From assembly GCA_963739085.1 (NCBI GenBank), contig CAVTZA010000019.1, forward strand, positions 124,001-188,000: a stretch of DNA of 64,000 bases, given 5' to 3'. Shown piece after piece: positions 15,929 through 27,066 of this stretch (position 1 is the first letter of the stretch; each line of letters starts with the position of its first letter). The position numbers and the translations under genes are program-made. Below the pieces are notes generated by a model. The model saw only the letters and a list, made by a program, of their open reading frames with translations, did no database searches and had not been told where the DNA came from. This stretch comes from DATFQE01 sp963739085. GTDB lineage: Bacteria; Actinomycetota; Thermoleophilia; Gaiellales; Gaiellaceae.

Positions 15929-17222
15929 GCAGCCAGCGATCGAAGAAGCCGACGACGCGCTGCTCGTACTCGCGCGGCTGAGCATCGATCCCGCCGATGT
16001 GCCCGGAGCCGGGGACCTCCCAGATCTCCTTCGCACCCTCCTTGACCTTGTAGAAGCCGGTATTGGCAGGCTTCTCGGCGGGCTGGCCACGCTCTCCGTA
16101 GACGAAGAACACCGGGTTCGCGATCTTCGGAACGAGGCTCTTGAGATCGGCCGGCGGGGTGTTGCTCGTCGACACCGCCGTGGCGACCGTGACGATGCCG
16201 TCGGAGAGCTTCTCCTGCCAGCCCACGCTCCCGTTCGCAAAGTCGTCGCGCACCGAGCGGCCGCTGGCCCCCTCGGACACGATCGCCTTGAGGGCGGTGG
16301 ACTCGGCTGCGGCCTCGATCAGCATCTCGCCGCCGACCGAGAGGCCGATGGCGCCGATGCGATCGGGATCGACGTCGGGACGGGTCTGGAGGTACTTCAC
16401 CGCAGCGTGGACGTCGCGCTCGCCCTGCCAGCCGAAGGTGTTCGGGTCACCATCGCTCTCACCCTCGCCGCGCCGGTCGAAGACCAGGACGCCGTAGCCG
16501 TGGTTCGCAAGCATCTTCGCCCGCTTCTGCGAGGACGCGCGGCCGGGGAAGGAGATGACCGCGGCGCCGTTCCGCGACTTCACGTACCAGCCCTTCAGGG
16601 TGAGGCCGTCGCTGGTGGTGAACTGGACGTTCTCGTACGGGGCGCCGAGGTTCTCGGTCGGAACCTCCGCACGCCCGACGTGCGTCACCACGTACGACAC
16701 TCCGAGGGGGATGGTCACGACGGCCGCGACGACGAGTGCGCCGAACGTGATCAGCAGGCGCCGTGGATACCGCCACCAGAGGGGATCGTCGGTGCGCCGC
16801 GACTTCCACAGCGCGGCGACGCCGACGCCGATCAGGACGAAGCCGGCCGGCAGCGAGAGGATGCTCGTGTAGTCGTCGCCGGAGGCGCCGACCTTGCTCG
16901 TGTAGTAGAGGCCCTCGATGCTCGAGAGCAGGGCGAAGAAGGCGAAGACGAACATGAGCGCAGCACGCAAGCCGGCGCGCAGACGGGGGTAGAACCACGC
17001 GGTCGCGAGGAGCGCCGCGGTCGGGATCAGACCGCCCGCCAGGTGGTCGGCGGCCGAGGTACCGGGGTTCGGCTGCAGGAAGGCGTCGTCGACCGTGTGC
17101 AGGGCGACGGCGCCGAGGGCGGCGCGCGCGAGGCCGGTCTCGGTTCTCAGCGCGCCGGCAACCCGGGCCGCGACGGCGCGACTGCGTTCCGCCGGAGTTG
17201 GGTGGGCGATGGTCGTGCTCAT
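15912..17222 (-). CDS. membrane-anchored alpha/beta hydrolase
   Basis: A 436-residue protein. Residues 1 to about 190 hold four or five membrane helices. The rest is an alpha/beta hydrolase with a GLSVGG nucleophile elbow, a following DRRGEGESDGDPNTFGW segment typical of the bem46/dienelactone group, and a C-terminal GSGHIGG His. The active site probably faces one side of the membrane; the substrate is unknown. The ATG at 17222 has a good ribosome site, GGAGG, six bases upstream. It lies downstream of the MMPL gene on the same strand, 124 bases away. Confidence 0.82.
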   Translation of the reverse strand: MSTTIAHPTPAERSRAVAARVAGALRTETGLARAALGAVALHTVDDAFLQPNPGTSAADHLAGGLIPTAALLATAWFYPRLRAGLRAALMFVFAFFALLSSIEGLYYTSKVGASGDDYTSILSLPAGFVLIGVGVAALWKSRRTDDPLWWRYPRRLLITFGALVVAAVVTIPLGVSYVVTHVGRAEVPTENLGAPYENVQFTTSDGLTLKGWYVKSRNGAAVISFPGRASSQKRAKMLANHGYGVLVFDRRGEGESDGDPNTFGWQGERDVHAAVKYLQTRPDVDPDRIGAIGLSVGGEMLIEAAAESTALKAIVSEGASGRSVRDDFANGSVGWQEKLSDGIVTVATAVSTSNTPPADLKSLVPKIANPVFFVYGERGQPAEKPANTGFYKVKEGAKEIWEVPGSGHIGGIDAQPREYEQRVVGFFDRWLLKETR

Positions 17223-17346
17223 GTGAGGCCTCCAGAAGGGGGTGCATCCATGCACGTGCACGCTCGCAGCACCGCCCGCGCAAGGCGGAATGCGGCCAGC
17301 AGGCGTCTCGCGGGTGCGGTTGCCCGCACCCGCGAACGCAGCCTGT

Positions 17347-19641
17347 CTAGGCGATCGTGGCGGGCACCGGAGGAGCCTCGACCTTGGGCGGCGGGGGCTC
17401 GGCCGAGTCGCCGTGCTCGAAGTGCGGCAGCCACTCGAGCCAGCTCGGCAGGTACCAGTTCCAGTCACCGAGCAGCTTCATCGAGGCCGGCAGAAGGATC
17501 GCGCGGATGATCGTCGCGTCGATCAGGATCGCCGCCGCGAGCCCGACGCCGAACTGCTTGTAGATCATCGCCTGGAGGGTCGCGAAGATAAGGAAGACGC
17601 CGACCATGACGATCGCAGCGCTCGTGACGACCCCGGCCGTCGACTTGATCCCGTGGGCAACGGCTTCGTCGGTGCTCATGCCCTTGTCGTAGGCCTCACG
17701 GACGCGACTCAGGACGAAGACGTGGTAGTCCATCGAGAGCCCGAAGAGGATCACGAAGAGGAGGATCGGCAGGAACGGGTCGATCCCGCCGGTGAACTCG
17801 AAGCCCAGCAGTCCCTTGCCCCAGCCGTGCTGGAAGACCAGGACGAGGATGCCGTAGGCGGCGCCCACCGAGAGCAGGTTCAGGACGATCGTCTTGGCGG
17901 CGATCACCAGCGGACCGGAACGAGACGAGCATCAGCAGGAACGCGAAGAGCAGCACGAACCCGAACACCAGCGGGACGGCGGTCTTCATCTGCTCACTGA
18001 AGTCCTTCTGCTCGGCGGTCTGCCCGGTCACCGCCACCTCGGCGTCCGGAAGGGTGCCGAGGGTCGGCGGGATGATCTCGTCGCGGAGCGCAGTCAGCGC
18101 CTGATTCGAGGTCGAGTCGGTGCCGTCGCCCTCGACCGGGATCGAGATGACTCGCGACGGTCTTGGCGTCGTTCGTGTCCACGTCGATCGGCTCGTTCAT
18201 GACGCCGCTGTCCAGCGCCCGCCACTCGACCTGGCCGATTGCCTCCTTGACCGGCTGGTGCCTCGACGTTCGGCGCCTTGACGACGACGCTCGCCGCCAC
18301 ATCTGTCCCAGGGAACGCCTCCTTGAGGCGGTTGTAGGTCGTCAGCAGGTTCTGCGGATACGTGTCGATGCTGGGGTTGGCCGTGCGCAGCTGGATCGCC
18401 GGCACGGCAAGCGCGACCAGGAGCCTCCGGCGAGAGCGGCCGAGAGGGCCGGGTGCCGGAGCACCCGATCGATGATCGCTCCCCAGAACCGGCCCTCGCC
18501 GTCGTCGCGGCGCAGCCGGTGGACGAAGGGCACTCGCCCGCGATCGACCCCGTCGCCCAGCTTGGAGAGCAGCGCCGGCAGCACCGTCAGCGACCCGAGC
18601 ATCGCCACGGCGACCACCGTCATCGTCGCGACGCCGAACGACGCGAACTCCGCGTCGCGGGTGAGCAACATGCCCGCCATGGCGACCAGCACGGTTGTCC
18701 CCGAGATCAGGACCGAGCGTCCCGACGTCGCCGCCGCCGCCTCGAGCGCCGCCTCTTCGCTGCGACCCGCGGCACGCTCTTCGCGTTCCCGCTTCAAGTA
18801 GAACATCGTGTAGTCGACACCGACCGCGAGGCCGATCAGCAGGATCAGCGCCCCAACGGCGTCGGACATCGGCAGCACCTGGCTGATGATCGCGACGAGG
18901 CCCATCGTGGCGAGGACCGCCGTGAGCGCCAGCAGGAGCGGGATCCCCGCCGCAACGAGGGCGCCGAACGCGACCAGGAGGATGATCAGGGTCAGCGGGA
19001 CGGAGAAGAGCCCGGCCTTCTTCAGGTCGTCGAAGAACGCGTCGGTAACGGCTTTGTTCGTGCTCTCGCCGAACGACCCGATCGTGAACTCGGGATGCGC
19101 TTTTTGCAGCGCGGCCACGCGGTCGACGACAGGGCCGATCTTGTCCGCGGCGTCCTCCGACGGACCGCGGATCTCCACGCCGACGAGCGCGGAATGCTTG
19201 TCGTTGGAGATCTGGCCGGTGTTGTCCGCGTCGAAGGGCGACTCGACCTTCGCCACGGCGTCGAGCTTCGAAACGTCGGCGATCACCGCCCGCACGACCG
19301 TCTGGAACGCCGGGTCAACCGCATTGAGCGAGCTGTGCTGGATCAGGACGCTCTCGCCTCCCGGCTGCTTGAAGTCGTTGTAGAGAATCGTGTCCGCCCG
19401 TCCCGATTCGCCGGTCCCGGACGTCTCGAAGACGATGGTCTTCATCGGCGAGAGGATGCTGATCGCGAACAGGGCCACCGCCAAGCGCGAGCCAGCCGAA
19501 GATCGCCGTCTTCCGGTGGTGCGCGCTCCAGCGCGCCATGCTGGCGGCGATGTTCCTGTGCCGCTCGGGTGCGGCCGGATCGACGGAGTCCTTGCGGGTG
19601 GGCCCGTCGTCAGGCCCGTCCTGGATGACGCGTGTCTTCAT
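17347..19641 (-). pseudogene. MMPL/RND-family transporter, about five frameshifts
   Basis: Pieces in three frames reassemble into one MMPL protein of about 750-760 residues. The N-terminus has MARWSAHHRKTAIFGWLAL, the middle the first sterol-sensing-like domain with GLAVGVDYTMFYLKREREE, and the C-terminus the second with LFGLSMDYHVFVLSRVREAY. These two GxxxDY sites are the proton-relay motifs. Frame breaks lie near 19487, 18422, 18262, 18152 and 17925, each repaired by one base. Such clustering of single-base errors is unlike natural decay, which also leaves stop codons. I expect an intact gene for export of a lipid or drug. It lies next to a two-component system. Confidence 0.8.
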
Positions 19642-19739
19642 CGCTGCTCCTCTCGCGTGCGGACGGAGTCAACGTCTCATCCGCGGACGCGCAGCGGAAG
19701 CCGGGAGACTGGCCGCTTCGGGGGTCGGTTTTCTGGCGG

Positions 19740-20384
19740 TTAGGACCGGAGGTAGAGCAGCACTGCGAGAACGCGGCGCGACTCGGTTCCGGTCGACGGG
19801 AGGCCGAGCTTCCCGAAAATGCTCGAGACGTACTTCTCGACCGCGCGTAGCGAGATCACCAGCTTGTCCGCGATGCCCTGGTTCGAGCTTCCTCCCGCCA
19901 TCAGCTCGAGCACCTCGCGCTCGCGGGGCGTGAGGTCGCCGAGCGGATCGTCCTGGCGGCGCCTGGAGAGCAGCGTCGAGACGATGATCGGATCGAGCGC
20001 CGAGCCGCCGTCGGCGACGCGGCGCACCGCGGCGACGAACTCCCTGACGTCGCCGATGCGGTCCTTGAGCAGGTAGCCCACACCCTCGGCCGAGTCGGCC
20101 AGGAGCTTCATGGCGAGGCCGAGCTCCACGTATTGCGAGAGCACGAGCACGCCGACCGAGGGATGGCTCGCGCGGATCTCGAGCGCCGCCCGGAGGCCCT
20201 CGTCGTTGTGCGTGGGCGGCAGGCGGATGTCGACGATCACGACGTCCGGCGGGTAACTCCGAACCTTGAGCAGAAGATCGTCGGCGTTCTCGCACTGGCC
20301 GACGACTTCGAAGCCGGCGTCGCTCAGGAGCCGGGCCAGCCCTTCGCGGAGCAGCACGCTGTCCTCGGCGATCATCACACGCAC
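19740..20384 (-). CDS. NarL/FixJ-type response regulator
   Basis: A 214-residue regulator with an N-terminal receiver domain, phospho-acceptor Asp52 in VIVDIRLPP, acidic Glu7-Asp8, and a conserved Lys in YLLKDRIGD. The C-terminal LuxR-type helix-turn-helix is LTPREREVLELMAGGSSNQG and following. It receives phosphate from the histidine kinase gene just upstream (ten-base overlap). The broken MMPL gene is 98 bases downstream on the same strand and is the obvious target, but that is inferred from position. Confidence 0.93.
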   Translation of the reverse strand: MRVMIAEDSVLLREGLARLLSDAGFEVVGQCENADDLLLKVRSYPPDVVIVDIRLPPTHNDEGLRAALEIRASHPSVGVLVLSQYVELGLAMKLLADSAEGVGYLLKDRIGDVREFVAAVRRVADGGSALDPIIVSTLLSRRRQDDPLGDLTPREREVLELMAGGSSNQGIADKLVISLRAVEKYVSSIFGKLGLPSTGTESRRVLAVLLYLRS

Positions 20385-22150
20385 GGCAGCTCCGCTCTCA
20401 CGCGCGTGCCGCCGTTGCGCGGTGTCCAGACACGAAGCCGGCCGCCGAGCGACTCGACCCGGTCGGCAAGACCACGGAGGCCCGAACCGCGCTCCGTGTC
20501 GGCGCCGCCCATCCCGTTGTCGACCACCTCGACGACCACCTGACCGTTCAAGCGAGCCACATCGACCGTGGCCGATGTCGCATGAGCGTGCTTGCCGATG
20601 TTGGTCAGGCTCTCGGCGACGACGTAGTAGGCGGCCACCTCGACCTGCTCGCGCACGCGCCCCTCGAGCGCCACCGTCAGGCGGACGGGAACCGCCGCGT
20701 GCGCGGCGAGGGACTCCAGGGCGACGGCCAGCCCATGCCCGCTGACCACCGCAGGATGGAGGCCTCGGGCGACGTCGCGCAGCTCACCGAGCGACAGCGC
20801 GATCTCCCGCCTGGCCAAGTGGAGGCGAGCAGCCGCGTCGAGGTCGCCGCTCAAGCGTTCTTCCAGCAGACCGAGGTCCAGCGAGAGCGCGATGAGGCGC
20901 TGCTGGGCGCCGTCGTGCAGATTGCGTTCCAGGCGCTGCCGCTCCTTCTGGCCGGCCTCGATCACGCGCGCGCGGGAGCCCCTCAACTCGCCGAGGCGTG
21001 CTCGGAGCTCGGCGTGCAGCCGGCCGTGCTCGAGCGCGATCGCGGCTCCTGCGCTGACCGCGGCGAGGAGCTCGGGCTCCTCGTCGAGCGAGGGGTCGTG
21101 CACGAGGACCGCCACGCTCGCGCCCTCGCGGTCGATCCGTGTCGTCGCTCTGGCCGAATCCTTCGCGGGGAGCCGAACTTCGTGCCCGTCCAGGTCGGCC
21201 CACCTCTCGAAATCCGGCAGCCAGTAGGCGAGCGCCAATGACGGATCCTGAAGGGCGCGTGCAAGCGCATCGCGAAGATCGGCCGGCTCGGGATCGTCGC
21301 GGAGCTCGACGAGCAGCTCTCCGGCGGCCGAGCGGGCCAGCCTGGAGTGCAGGAGCCCGATCAGGAAGGCCAGCGGCGCCAGGCCGAGCGCCGCGAAGGT
21401 GGCCCACCGGATCTGTGCAACTGCCGGAGCCTCGAGGGCCGCCGAGAGGAAGAGGAACGCGATCATCACGAGCGCAAGGGCGAACGCGTCGATCAGGAAG
21501 GCCAGCGAGCGCCGCCGCGGTCGGCCCGCGCGCAGCCGCCTGAGGGCGAGAACGCCGACGCCGGCCAGGCAGTAGGCACTCACCAGCACCAGCTGAATGC
21601 GCAGCACCTGATCGGCGACCGCCGGATTCGGCGAAACCTCGAGCAGGTTGTTCGGGCCGAAGCCGCCGAACACCATCCGTACCAGCTCGAGCGAGATCGC
21701 CGTCGCGTAGGCGGCCGCCACGAGCGACCGTTCGAACCGCCCGCTCAGACGTCCGCTCGGGAAGGCCAGGAACACGTGCAGGAAGAGCACGGGTGGGAGC
21801 AGGTCGAGCGCCTGACCGAAAGTGAACGTGACCTCGTTCGTCGTCCAGCTGAGCGTCGCGGCGAAGCTAACGAACCCTGCGACGATCATCAGCGGGCCGA
21901 AACGGTTCGCGGGGCGCCGCGACCAGGCGAGCAGTCCGCAAAGGACGTACGAGGCGCTGATCCAGGCGGCGAGCATGGAGATCACCAACGGCTCGCCGAG
22001 ATCGGAGGGCACGGCGCCGCTGTGCAACGCAAAGGTCAGGGAGCCACCGGCCGCGGCCAGACCGGCCAGTGCCACCGGCCAGATGATCGCCGCTTTCGGC
22101 GGCCGCGGAATGCGCGCGGTCGCACCCAATGCGAGTGCGGAAGCGACCAT
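20375..22150 (-). CDS. membrane sensor histidine kinase (HisKA_3)
   Basis: A 591-residue kinase with about eight N-terminal membrane helices, a linker near residues 280-390, a HisKA_3 dimerisation helix with the phospho-His in ERNLHDGAQQRL near residue 410, and a HATPase_c domain ending in GSGLRGLADRVESLGGRL. This is the NarX/DesK-like class that pairs with NarL-type regulators, and the partner gene overlaps its end. The many membrane helices suggest it senses a membrane or lipid-related signal. The upstream 161 bases to the CYTH gene hold no palindrome that I could see. Confidence 0.92.
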   Translation of the reverse strand: MVASALALGATARIPRPPKAAIIWPVALAGLAAAGGSLTFALHSGAVPSDLGEPLVISMLAAWISASYVLCGLLAWSRRPANRFGPLMIVAGFVSFAATLSWTTNEVTFTFGQALDLLPPVLFLHVFLAFPSGRLSGRFERSLVAAAYATAISLELVRMVFGGFGPNNLLEVSPNPAVADQVLRIQLVLVSAYCLAGVGVLALRRLRAGRPRRRSLAFLIDAFALALVMIAFLFLSAALEAPAVAQIRWATFAALGLAPLAFLIGLLHSRLARSAAGELLVELRDDPEPADLRDALARALQDPSLALAYWLPDFERWADLDGHEVRLPAKDSARATTRIDREGASVAVLVHDPSLDEEPELLAAVSAGAAIALEHGRLHAELRARLGELRGSRARVIEAGQKERQRLERNLHDGAQQRLIALSLDLGLLEERLSGDLDAAARLHLARREIALSLGELRDVARGLHPAVVSGHGLAVALESLAAHAAVPVRLTVALEGRVREQVEVAAYYVVAESLTNIGKHAHATSATVDVARLNGQVVVEVVDNGMGGADTERGSGLRGLADRVESLGGRLRVWTPRNGGTRVRAELPCV

Positions 22151-22311
22151 GTCTCTGCTCCTTCCCGATCCCCGATGGTCGGCCGGCGTGGACGCGACGT
22201 CTCAGGCGTAACCGCTCGAACGATGCCGCGCGCGCAAACGGGCAGGGATGAAAGGTGGCGTCGGAATCAGGATACGCCTACAGGCCTGCGGGCGCCACCG
22301 GCCGAGGCCCG

Positions 22312-23097
22312 TCAGACCGAGGCGGAAGCCGCGTCTTGCTCTTTCGCGTGCTTGGCGAAGAAGCGAAGCGCGGTGCGAGTCTTCGTCTGCTGCTTACCGT
22401 CGACGTCGATTCCCTTGCCGGCGAGGAACGCCCTCGACTCGGCGACGACCTGGAACATGTCCGACGGCGCGCACTTGGTCGAGAGCTCGAGGATGCGCGA
22501 TCCGTCGGGGTAGAGCCACATCTCCGCAACCAGCTTGCGCTGGAACTCCTTCGGCACGAGGTTGAGCTTGAGCACGAAGATCGGTCCCAGCAGCGCCAGG
22601 CTGTCGAGGTCGATTCCGTCCGGTGCGTGCTGGGCGAAGAAGGCGCGCTGCTGCTTCGAGAAGAGCTTGCGGACCGGCACGTCACCTTTGACGACGTCCT
22701 TGACGTCGACCTTCCCGAAGCTCCGCTTGACCGAGGCCGAGCACACGTGGCCGCCGGGCATTGCGTCGAGCTCGACGACCATGTCGGGCGACTTGCGCAG
22801 CTTCTTCGGCAGCTCCGCCGGGACGACCGGCCGCAGCTTGATCACGGAGTCGGCGTCCCGCCCCTGTACGCGCCGGGCCCGGACGACCACCCCCGCGGAG
22901 TCCAGCTCGAGGTCGTGCGTGTCCAGGAAGAACACCTGTCGAATCTGCGCGTCGAGCGGGTCGAGCCCCAGAGCATCGATCGTCGACCGGTGGTGGGTGT
23001 CGGGCACGGTGAGCTTGAGCTCGACGCTGTCGGCGCCCGACGCGAGCGCCAGCACCTCTTGAAGCTGCTCGTCCGGGAGTGTCCGTGCTCGCGCCAT
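22312..23097 (-). CDS. CYTH-like domain protein
   Basis: A 261-residue protein with CYTH-fold signatures: VELKLTVPD early (the E-x-K motif), VVVRARRVQG, IKLRPVVP, and a C-terminal LELSTK. CYTH tunnel enzymes hydrolyse or cyclise triphosphates, as in thiamine triphosphatase, class IV adenylate cyclase and inorganic triphosphatase. Here the acidic residues are only partly conserved, and a C-terminal Lys/Thr-rich tail is added, so no reaction is assigned. The start ATG follows a purine-poor stretch. It is 36 bases downstream of the LigD-like gene on the same strand. Confidence 0.72.
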   Translation of the reverse strand: MARARTLPDEQLQEVLALASGADSVELKLTVPDTHHRSTIDALGLDPLDAQIRQVFFLDTHDLELDSAGVVVRARRVQGRDADSVIKLRPVVPAELPKKLRKSPDMVVELDAMPGGHVCSASVKRSFGKVDVKDVVKGDVPVRKLFSKQQRAFFAQHAPDGIDLDSLALLGPIFVLKLNLVPKEFQRKLVAEMWLYPDGSRILELSTKCAPSDMFQVVAESRAFLAGKGIDVDGKQQTKTRTALRFFAKHAKEQDAASASV

Positions 23098-23133
23098 CGT
23101 CAGACGATACGCGACGGGCGCGGCCGCGCCTAG

Positions 23134-24144
23134 TTAGAGCGGTTCCTTGCGAGCCCGACTCGGAGCGACACGAGGCGGCTCGTCCGGCTGTTTCGGATAG
23201 ACGGGCGGCCAGGGCGCATCCATGAGACCGGCGGCTCGATCCCGCTCGTATAGCTCGAGCAGCGGCTCCAGCGACTGGGGCCGCTCGTTGATCGCCTCCC
23301 ACGGATCGCCCTCCGCCGCCAGCCGCCCGGGCACGCTCGCGATCGTCAGCTCATCGGGGTGAAGCGTGTCGATCTCGTCCCAGGTCAGGGGCGCCGACAC
23401 CTGCGCGCCGGGACGGGCGCGCACCGACCACGCGCCGAAGACGGTCTTGTGCGGCGCGTTCTGGTTGTAATCGACGAAGACGCGCCGGCCGCGCTCCTCC
23501 TTCCACCAGGCCGCCGTGATCAGCTCCGGGCAACGCCGCTCGAGCTCGCGCGCGGCGGCGACCGCTGCGGCCCGCACCTGGTACGAGTCCCAGCGCGGCT
23601 CGAGCCGGACGTAGACATGGAGGCCCCGTTTCCCGGTGGTCTTCGGGAAGCCGACCATCCCGAGCTCGTCGAGCAGGCCGCGCAGCTCCGCCGCCGCCCG
23701 TCGCACGTCGTCGAAGTCGACGCCCGGCTGCGGATCGAGGTCGAGGCGCAGCTCGTCCGCGACATCGGGGCGGTCGTGGAGGTACGGCCAGATGTGGAAG
23801 CCGAGGCAGGCGAGGTTTACGGCCCAGGCCACGTGGGCCATGTCCGCGAGCACGAGCGCGCGAGACGTCGTCCCGTTCGGCGTGCTGACGATCGTCGTCT
23901 CCAGCCACTCGGGCGCGTTCTCGGGGACGCGCTTCTGGAAGAACGAGCTGCCCTCCGCCCCGTGGGGGTAACGCTCCATGAGGGTGGGCCGGCCGCCGAC
24001 GGCGCGCATGAGCGGCTCTGCGACGGCGAGGTAGTACCGCACCAGGTCGAGCTTCGTCTCTCCCCGCTCGGAGAAGAAGACCTTGCCCGGGCTCGTAACC
24101 GTGACGCGCCGCCCGGCGACGTCGAGCTCGTACTCCTCCGCCAC
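23134..24144 (-). CDS. LigD-type polymerase domain (archaeo-eukaryotic primase family)
   Basis: A 336-residue stand-alone polymerase domain of the NHEJ LigD type. It starts with VAGRRVTVTSPGKVFF and has the metal-binding DLDPQPG motif, the GKRGLHVYVRL His and the NAPHKTVFGAWSVRARPGA region. Such polymerases fill gaps and add ribonucleotides at broken ends with Ku. There is no ligase or phosphoesterase domain, and Ku is not in this window. Stand-alone forms are common in actinomycetes, where ligase and polymerase are separate genes. The C-terminal 25 residues are basic and disordered. Confidence 0.92.
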   Translation of the reverse strand: MAEEYELDVAGRRVTVTSPGKVFFSERGETKLDLVRYYLAVAEPLMRAVGGRPTLMERYPHGAEGSSFFQKRVPENAPEWLETTIVSTPNGTTSRALVLADMAHVAWAVNLACLGFHIWPYLHDRPDVADELRLDLDPQPGVDFDDVRRAAAELRGLLDELGMVGFPKTTGKRGLHVYVRLEPRWDSYQVRAAAVAAARELERRCPELITAAWWKEERGRRVFVDYNQNAPHKTVFGAWSVRARPGAQVSAPLTWDEIDTLHPDELTIASVPGRLAAEGDPWEAINERPQSLEPLLELYERDRAAGLMDAPWPPVYPKQPDEPPRVAPSRARKEPL

Positions 24145-24190
24145 CGGACCAACCGTATCCGCCGCGGAGCCGTCCGGAGCAGTCCCGGTC

Positions 24191-27066
24191 TCACTCCTCG
24201 TGCCGAGGTTGTGCGACGGGCGATGCGGCGAAGCGGTGGGCGATCGCGGCCGCCTCGCGCCTGTTCGGCGCTTCGAGCTTGCGCAGGATGTGCGACACGT
24301 GGACGCCGGCCGTCCTGATGCTGATGACGAGCGCGTCGGCGATCTCGCGGTTCGTGTACCCGCGTGCCAGGAGGCTCAGGACCTCCGCTTCGCGCGGGGT
24401 CAAGCCGAGGCTCTCCTCCAAGCTCTCCTGTTCGCGTGAGCCCGTTTCCGGCGGTGCGAGATCGAGCCGCGCGCGTTGCGCCAGCAGCTCGAGCTCCTGG
24501 AGCAGAGGCTTTGCTCCGAGCCGTTCCGCGACGCCATACGCGTCTCTGAGTGGGACGCTCGCCGCCGCGCGGGACGCTCCGGCGGCGACGAGTGCCTCAG
24601 CCTCTCGCCAGCGACAGTAGGCCGCGAGCGGCGGACGTTCGAGCTGATCCCAGCCGGCGGCCGCGTCAGCCCACAGCCGGGGCTCGGCAACCCCGCGCGC
24701 TCGCTCGTACTCTGCCTCGGCCATTACGCGCCAAGCGTCGGCGTTCGGCGTGATCGCCGAGGCCTCCGCTGCTGCGCCGCGGGCGGCGGCGAGCAGGGCA
24801 CGCGCGCGATCGAGCCGGTGTCGGAGAGCGGTCTCGTCGCGGCGGGCGCGCGCAATCGCCGCCAGCTCCGCCTGGGCGCGGAGCCCTTTGGCGCAGAACC
24901 AGACACGAAGCTGGCTGGTCCCGCGTGAGCGTGCCATCGCCAGGCTGTCGCGCACGGCCTGGTCGGCGTCCGTCCAACGCCGCTCCCAGAGGGCCAGCTC
25001 GGCGAGGAAGACGTCGTAGATCCCCTGCCCGTGGTCCTCGCGCAGCGTGGCAAGCGCGGCTTCGAGATGTGACCGCGCGGCCTCGAAGTCGCCGCGTCCG
25101 AGCTCGCAGTCGGCGCGGAGCATGAGGAGCATGTAGGGGAAATTGGCGGTGATGGCGCGAAGCGCGGCTGCGCTCGCACGGTCCGCCTCGTCCCACTCGC
25201 CGATCGCAAGCAGGGCTTCGACGATGTTCGCGATGAGCAGCGTGCTGTGGATCCCGTACCGGCGGACCACCTCGAGCCCTCGCTCTCCGACCCGCGCGGA
25301 CTCGCCCGGCCGTCCCAGCATCATGAGCGCGTCGGTGAGGTTGCCGTACGCTCGTTCCAGGCCAAAGTGGTCGCCGATCTCCTCGGCGAGCTGGAGGGCC
25401 TGGCCAAAATACGCCAGACCCTCCTCGCTGCGGCCGAGGTAGGCGAGGTCGCCGCCGAGGACGGTGAGCGCACGGACCTCCGCCTCGCCGGCGCCGACCT
25501 CCCGAGCGAGCGCGAGTGCCTGCTCGGAGATCGGCAACGACTCTGCGTAGCGCCAGGCCACCATCAACCCGCCCGCGAGCGACGCCAGCGCATATGCCCG
25601 CTCCGGCGAAGGCGGCTCCGCAGGCACGAGCTCGACCGCGTGCTCGACCGCGGCGAGCCCAGCCTCGTTTCTGCCGGTCTCGTGGAGGTACTCACCGAGG
25701 CGCACGTGCAGGAGTGCCGCTCGGTGCGGATCGTCCGCGTTGACGAGCTCGATCGCTCTCTCTCCCAGCTCGACCGCGCGCTGCGCCGCCCCCCTTCGGC
25801 TGGCGAGCTCGGCTGCCCAGGAGCAGAGCTCGGCCGAGGCCGAGCCCGGTGAGCTCGGCCGCGTCCGGCACGGCATCCCAGAGCGACAGCGCCCGCTCGA
25901 GATGTGCGAGCGCCTCCGCCAGCCCGAACAGGGCCTCCGTCTGTCGTGCGCCCTCGACTGACGCCGCGAGCGCCTCGGCCGTGCGGCCCGCCGCCGCCCA
26001 GTGCGGTGCCAGCTCCGCCGCTCCCGCCGCTCCGCTGCGCACGAGCTCCTCGGCGAGGCGCGCGTGCAGCTCCTCGCGCTCGCCGGGCAAGATCGTCGCG
26101 TAGACCGCCTCCGCCAGCAACGCATGGCGGAACCGGAAGCTGCTCGTCTCCGGCTCGGCGAGCAGGACGCCGCCCTCCACGGCCGCGCGCAGCGAGTCTC
26201 GCAGGTCGCCGTCCGCCAGCCTCACGGTTGACGCGGAGCAGCGGGTACCCGACGTTGCGTCCGGCTGCCGAGGCGAGGCGCAGCACGCCCTGCGTCTGGT
26301 CGTCGAGGCGAGCGACGCGCTGCAGCAACAGGTTCCGCAGGCCAGGCGGAAGCTCCACGCTCTGCTCGCCCGCCGCTGCGAGGAGCTCCTCGGCGAGGAA
26401 AGGATTGCCTTCGGAGCGGACGGCGATCGCATCCGTGAGCCCCGCGGGCAGGGGATGGTCGGCGTGAGCCGCGAGCAGCTCCGCAAGCTCCTCCCGCTCG
26501 AGCGGCCCGAGCTCGAGGACAAGGGCCGAGCCAGAGCGCCGGACGCCGTCGGCGAGCCGTCGCACTCGCTCGGTCGATGCGGGGTCGTCGGCGCGGTAGG
26601 TCGCGATCAGCAGAACCGGCCGGTCCTCGAGGTTGTGCGCGAGGAAGACGACGAGATCGAGCGTCGAGACATCGGCCCAGTGCAGATCCTCGAGCACGAG
26701 CACTACCGGGGTGGAGGCGGCGCGCTCGGCGAGCAGCGCGAGCGTCGTCTCGAATACCCGCAGCTGCGAGCCGTGTGATGGAGCGTCGACCTGCCGAGGA
26801 TCGCCGAGCGGGCGGAGGGCCTCGACGAACGGCTGGTACGGCAGCTCGGTGCCGACAAGATCGATCGAGCGACCGAGGAGCACCTCGAACCCGGCGTTGC
26901 ACGCGCGGCTCGAGAGCTCGGAGGCAAGCCGGGTCTTGCCGATGCCTGCGTCCCCAGCGATGAGGACGGTCGAGCCCTTCCCGGCGCGTGCTGCCGCGAG
27001 AACGCGCTCGAGCTCCTCGAGCTCGCGTGCGCGTCCGACGAGCACGTCGCCCGCGCGAGCCTCCAT
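24191..27066 (-). pseudogene. large ATP-binding LuxR-family regulator (LAL), two frameshifts
   Basis: Joined across two frame breaks, this is a regulator of about 955 residues: an AAA/STAND ATPase with Walker A IAGDAGIGKTRLA at residues 37-48 and a Walker-B-like LVLEDLHWAD, then tetratricopeptide-like helical repeats (EEGLAYFGQALQLAEEIGDH), and a C-terminal LuxR helix-turn-helix LTPREAEVLSLLARGYTNRE. The breaks lie near 26225 (after GYPLLRVN) and near 25815. LAL proteins activate transcription in response to a ligand bound by the repeats. The breaks look like sequence errors rather than decay, because each frame is otherwise intact. The start at 27066 is an ATG. The upstream region is shared with the divergent SMP-30-like gene. 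Confidence 0.8.
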
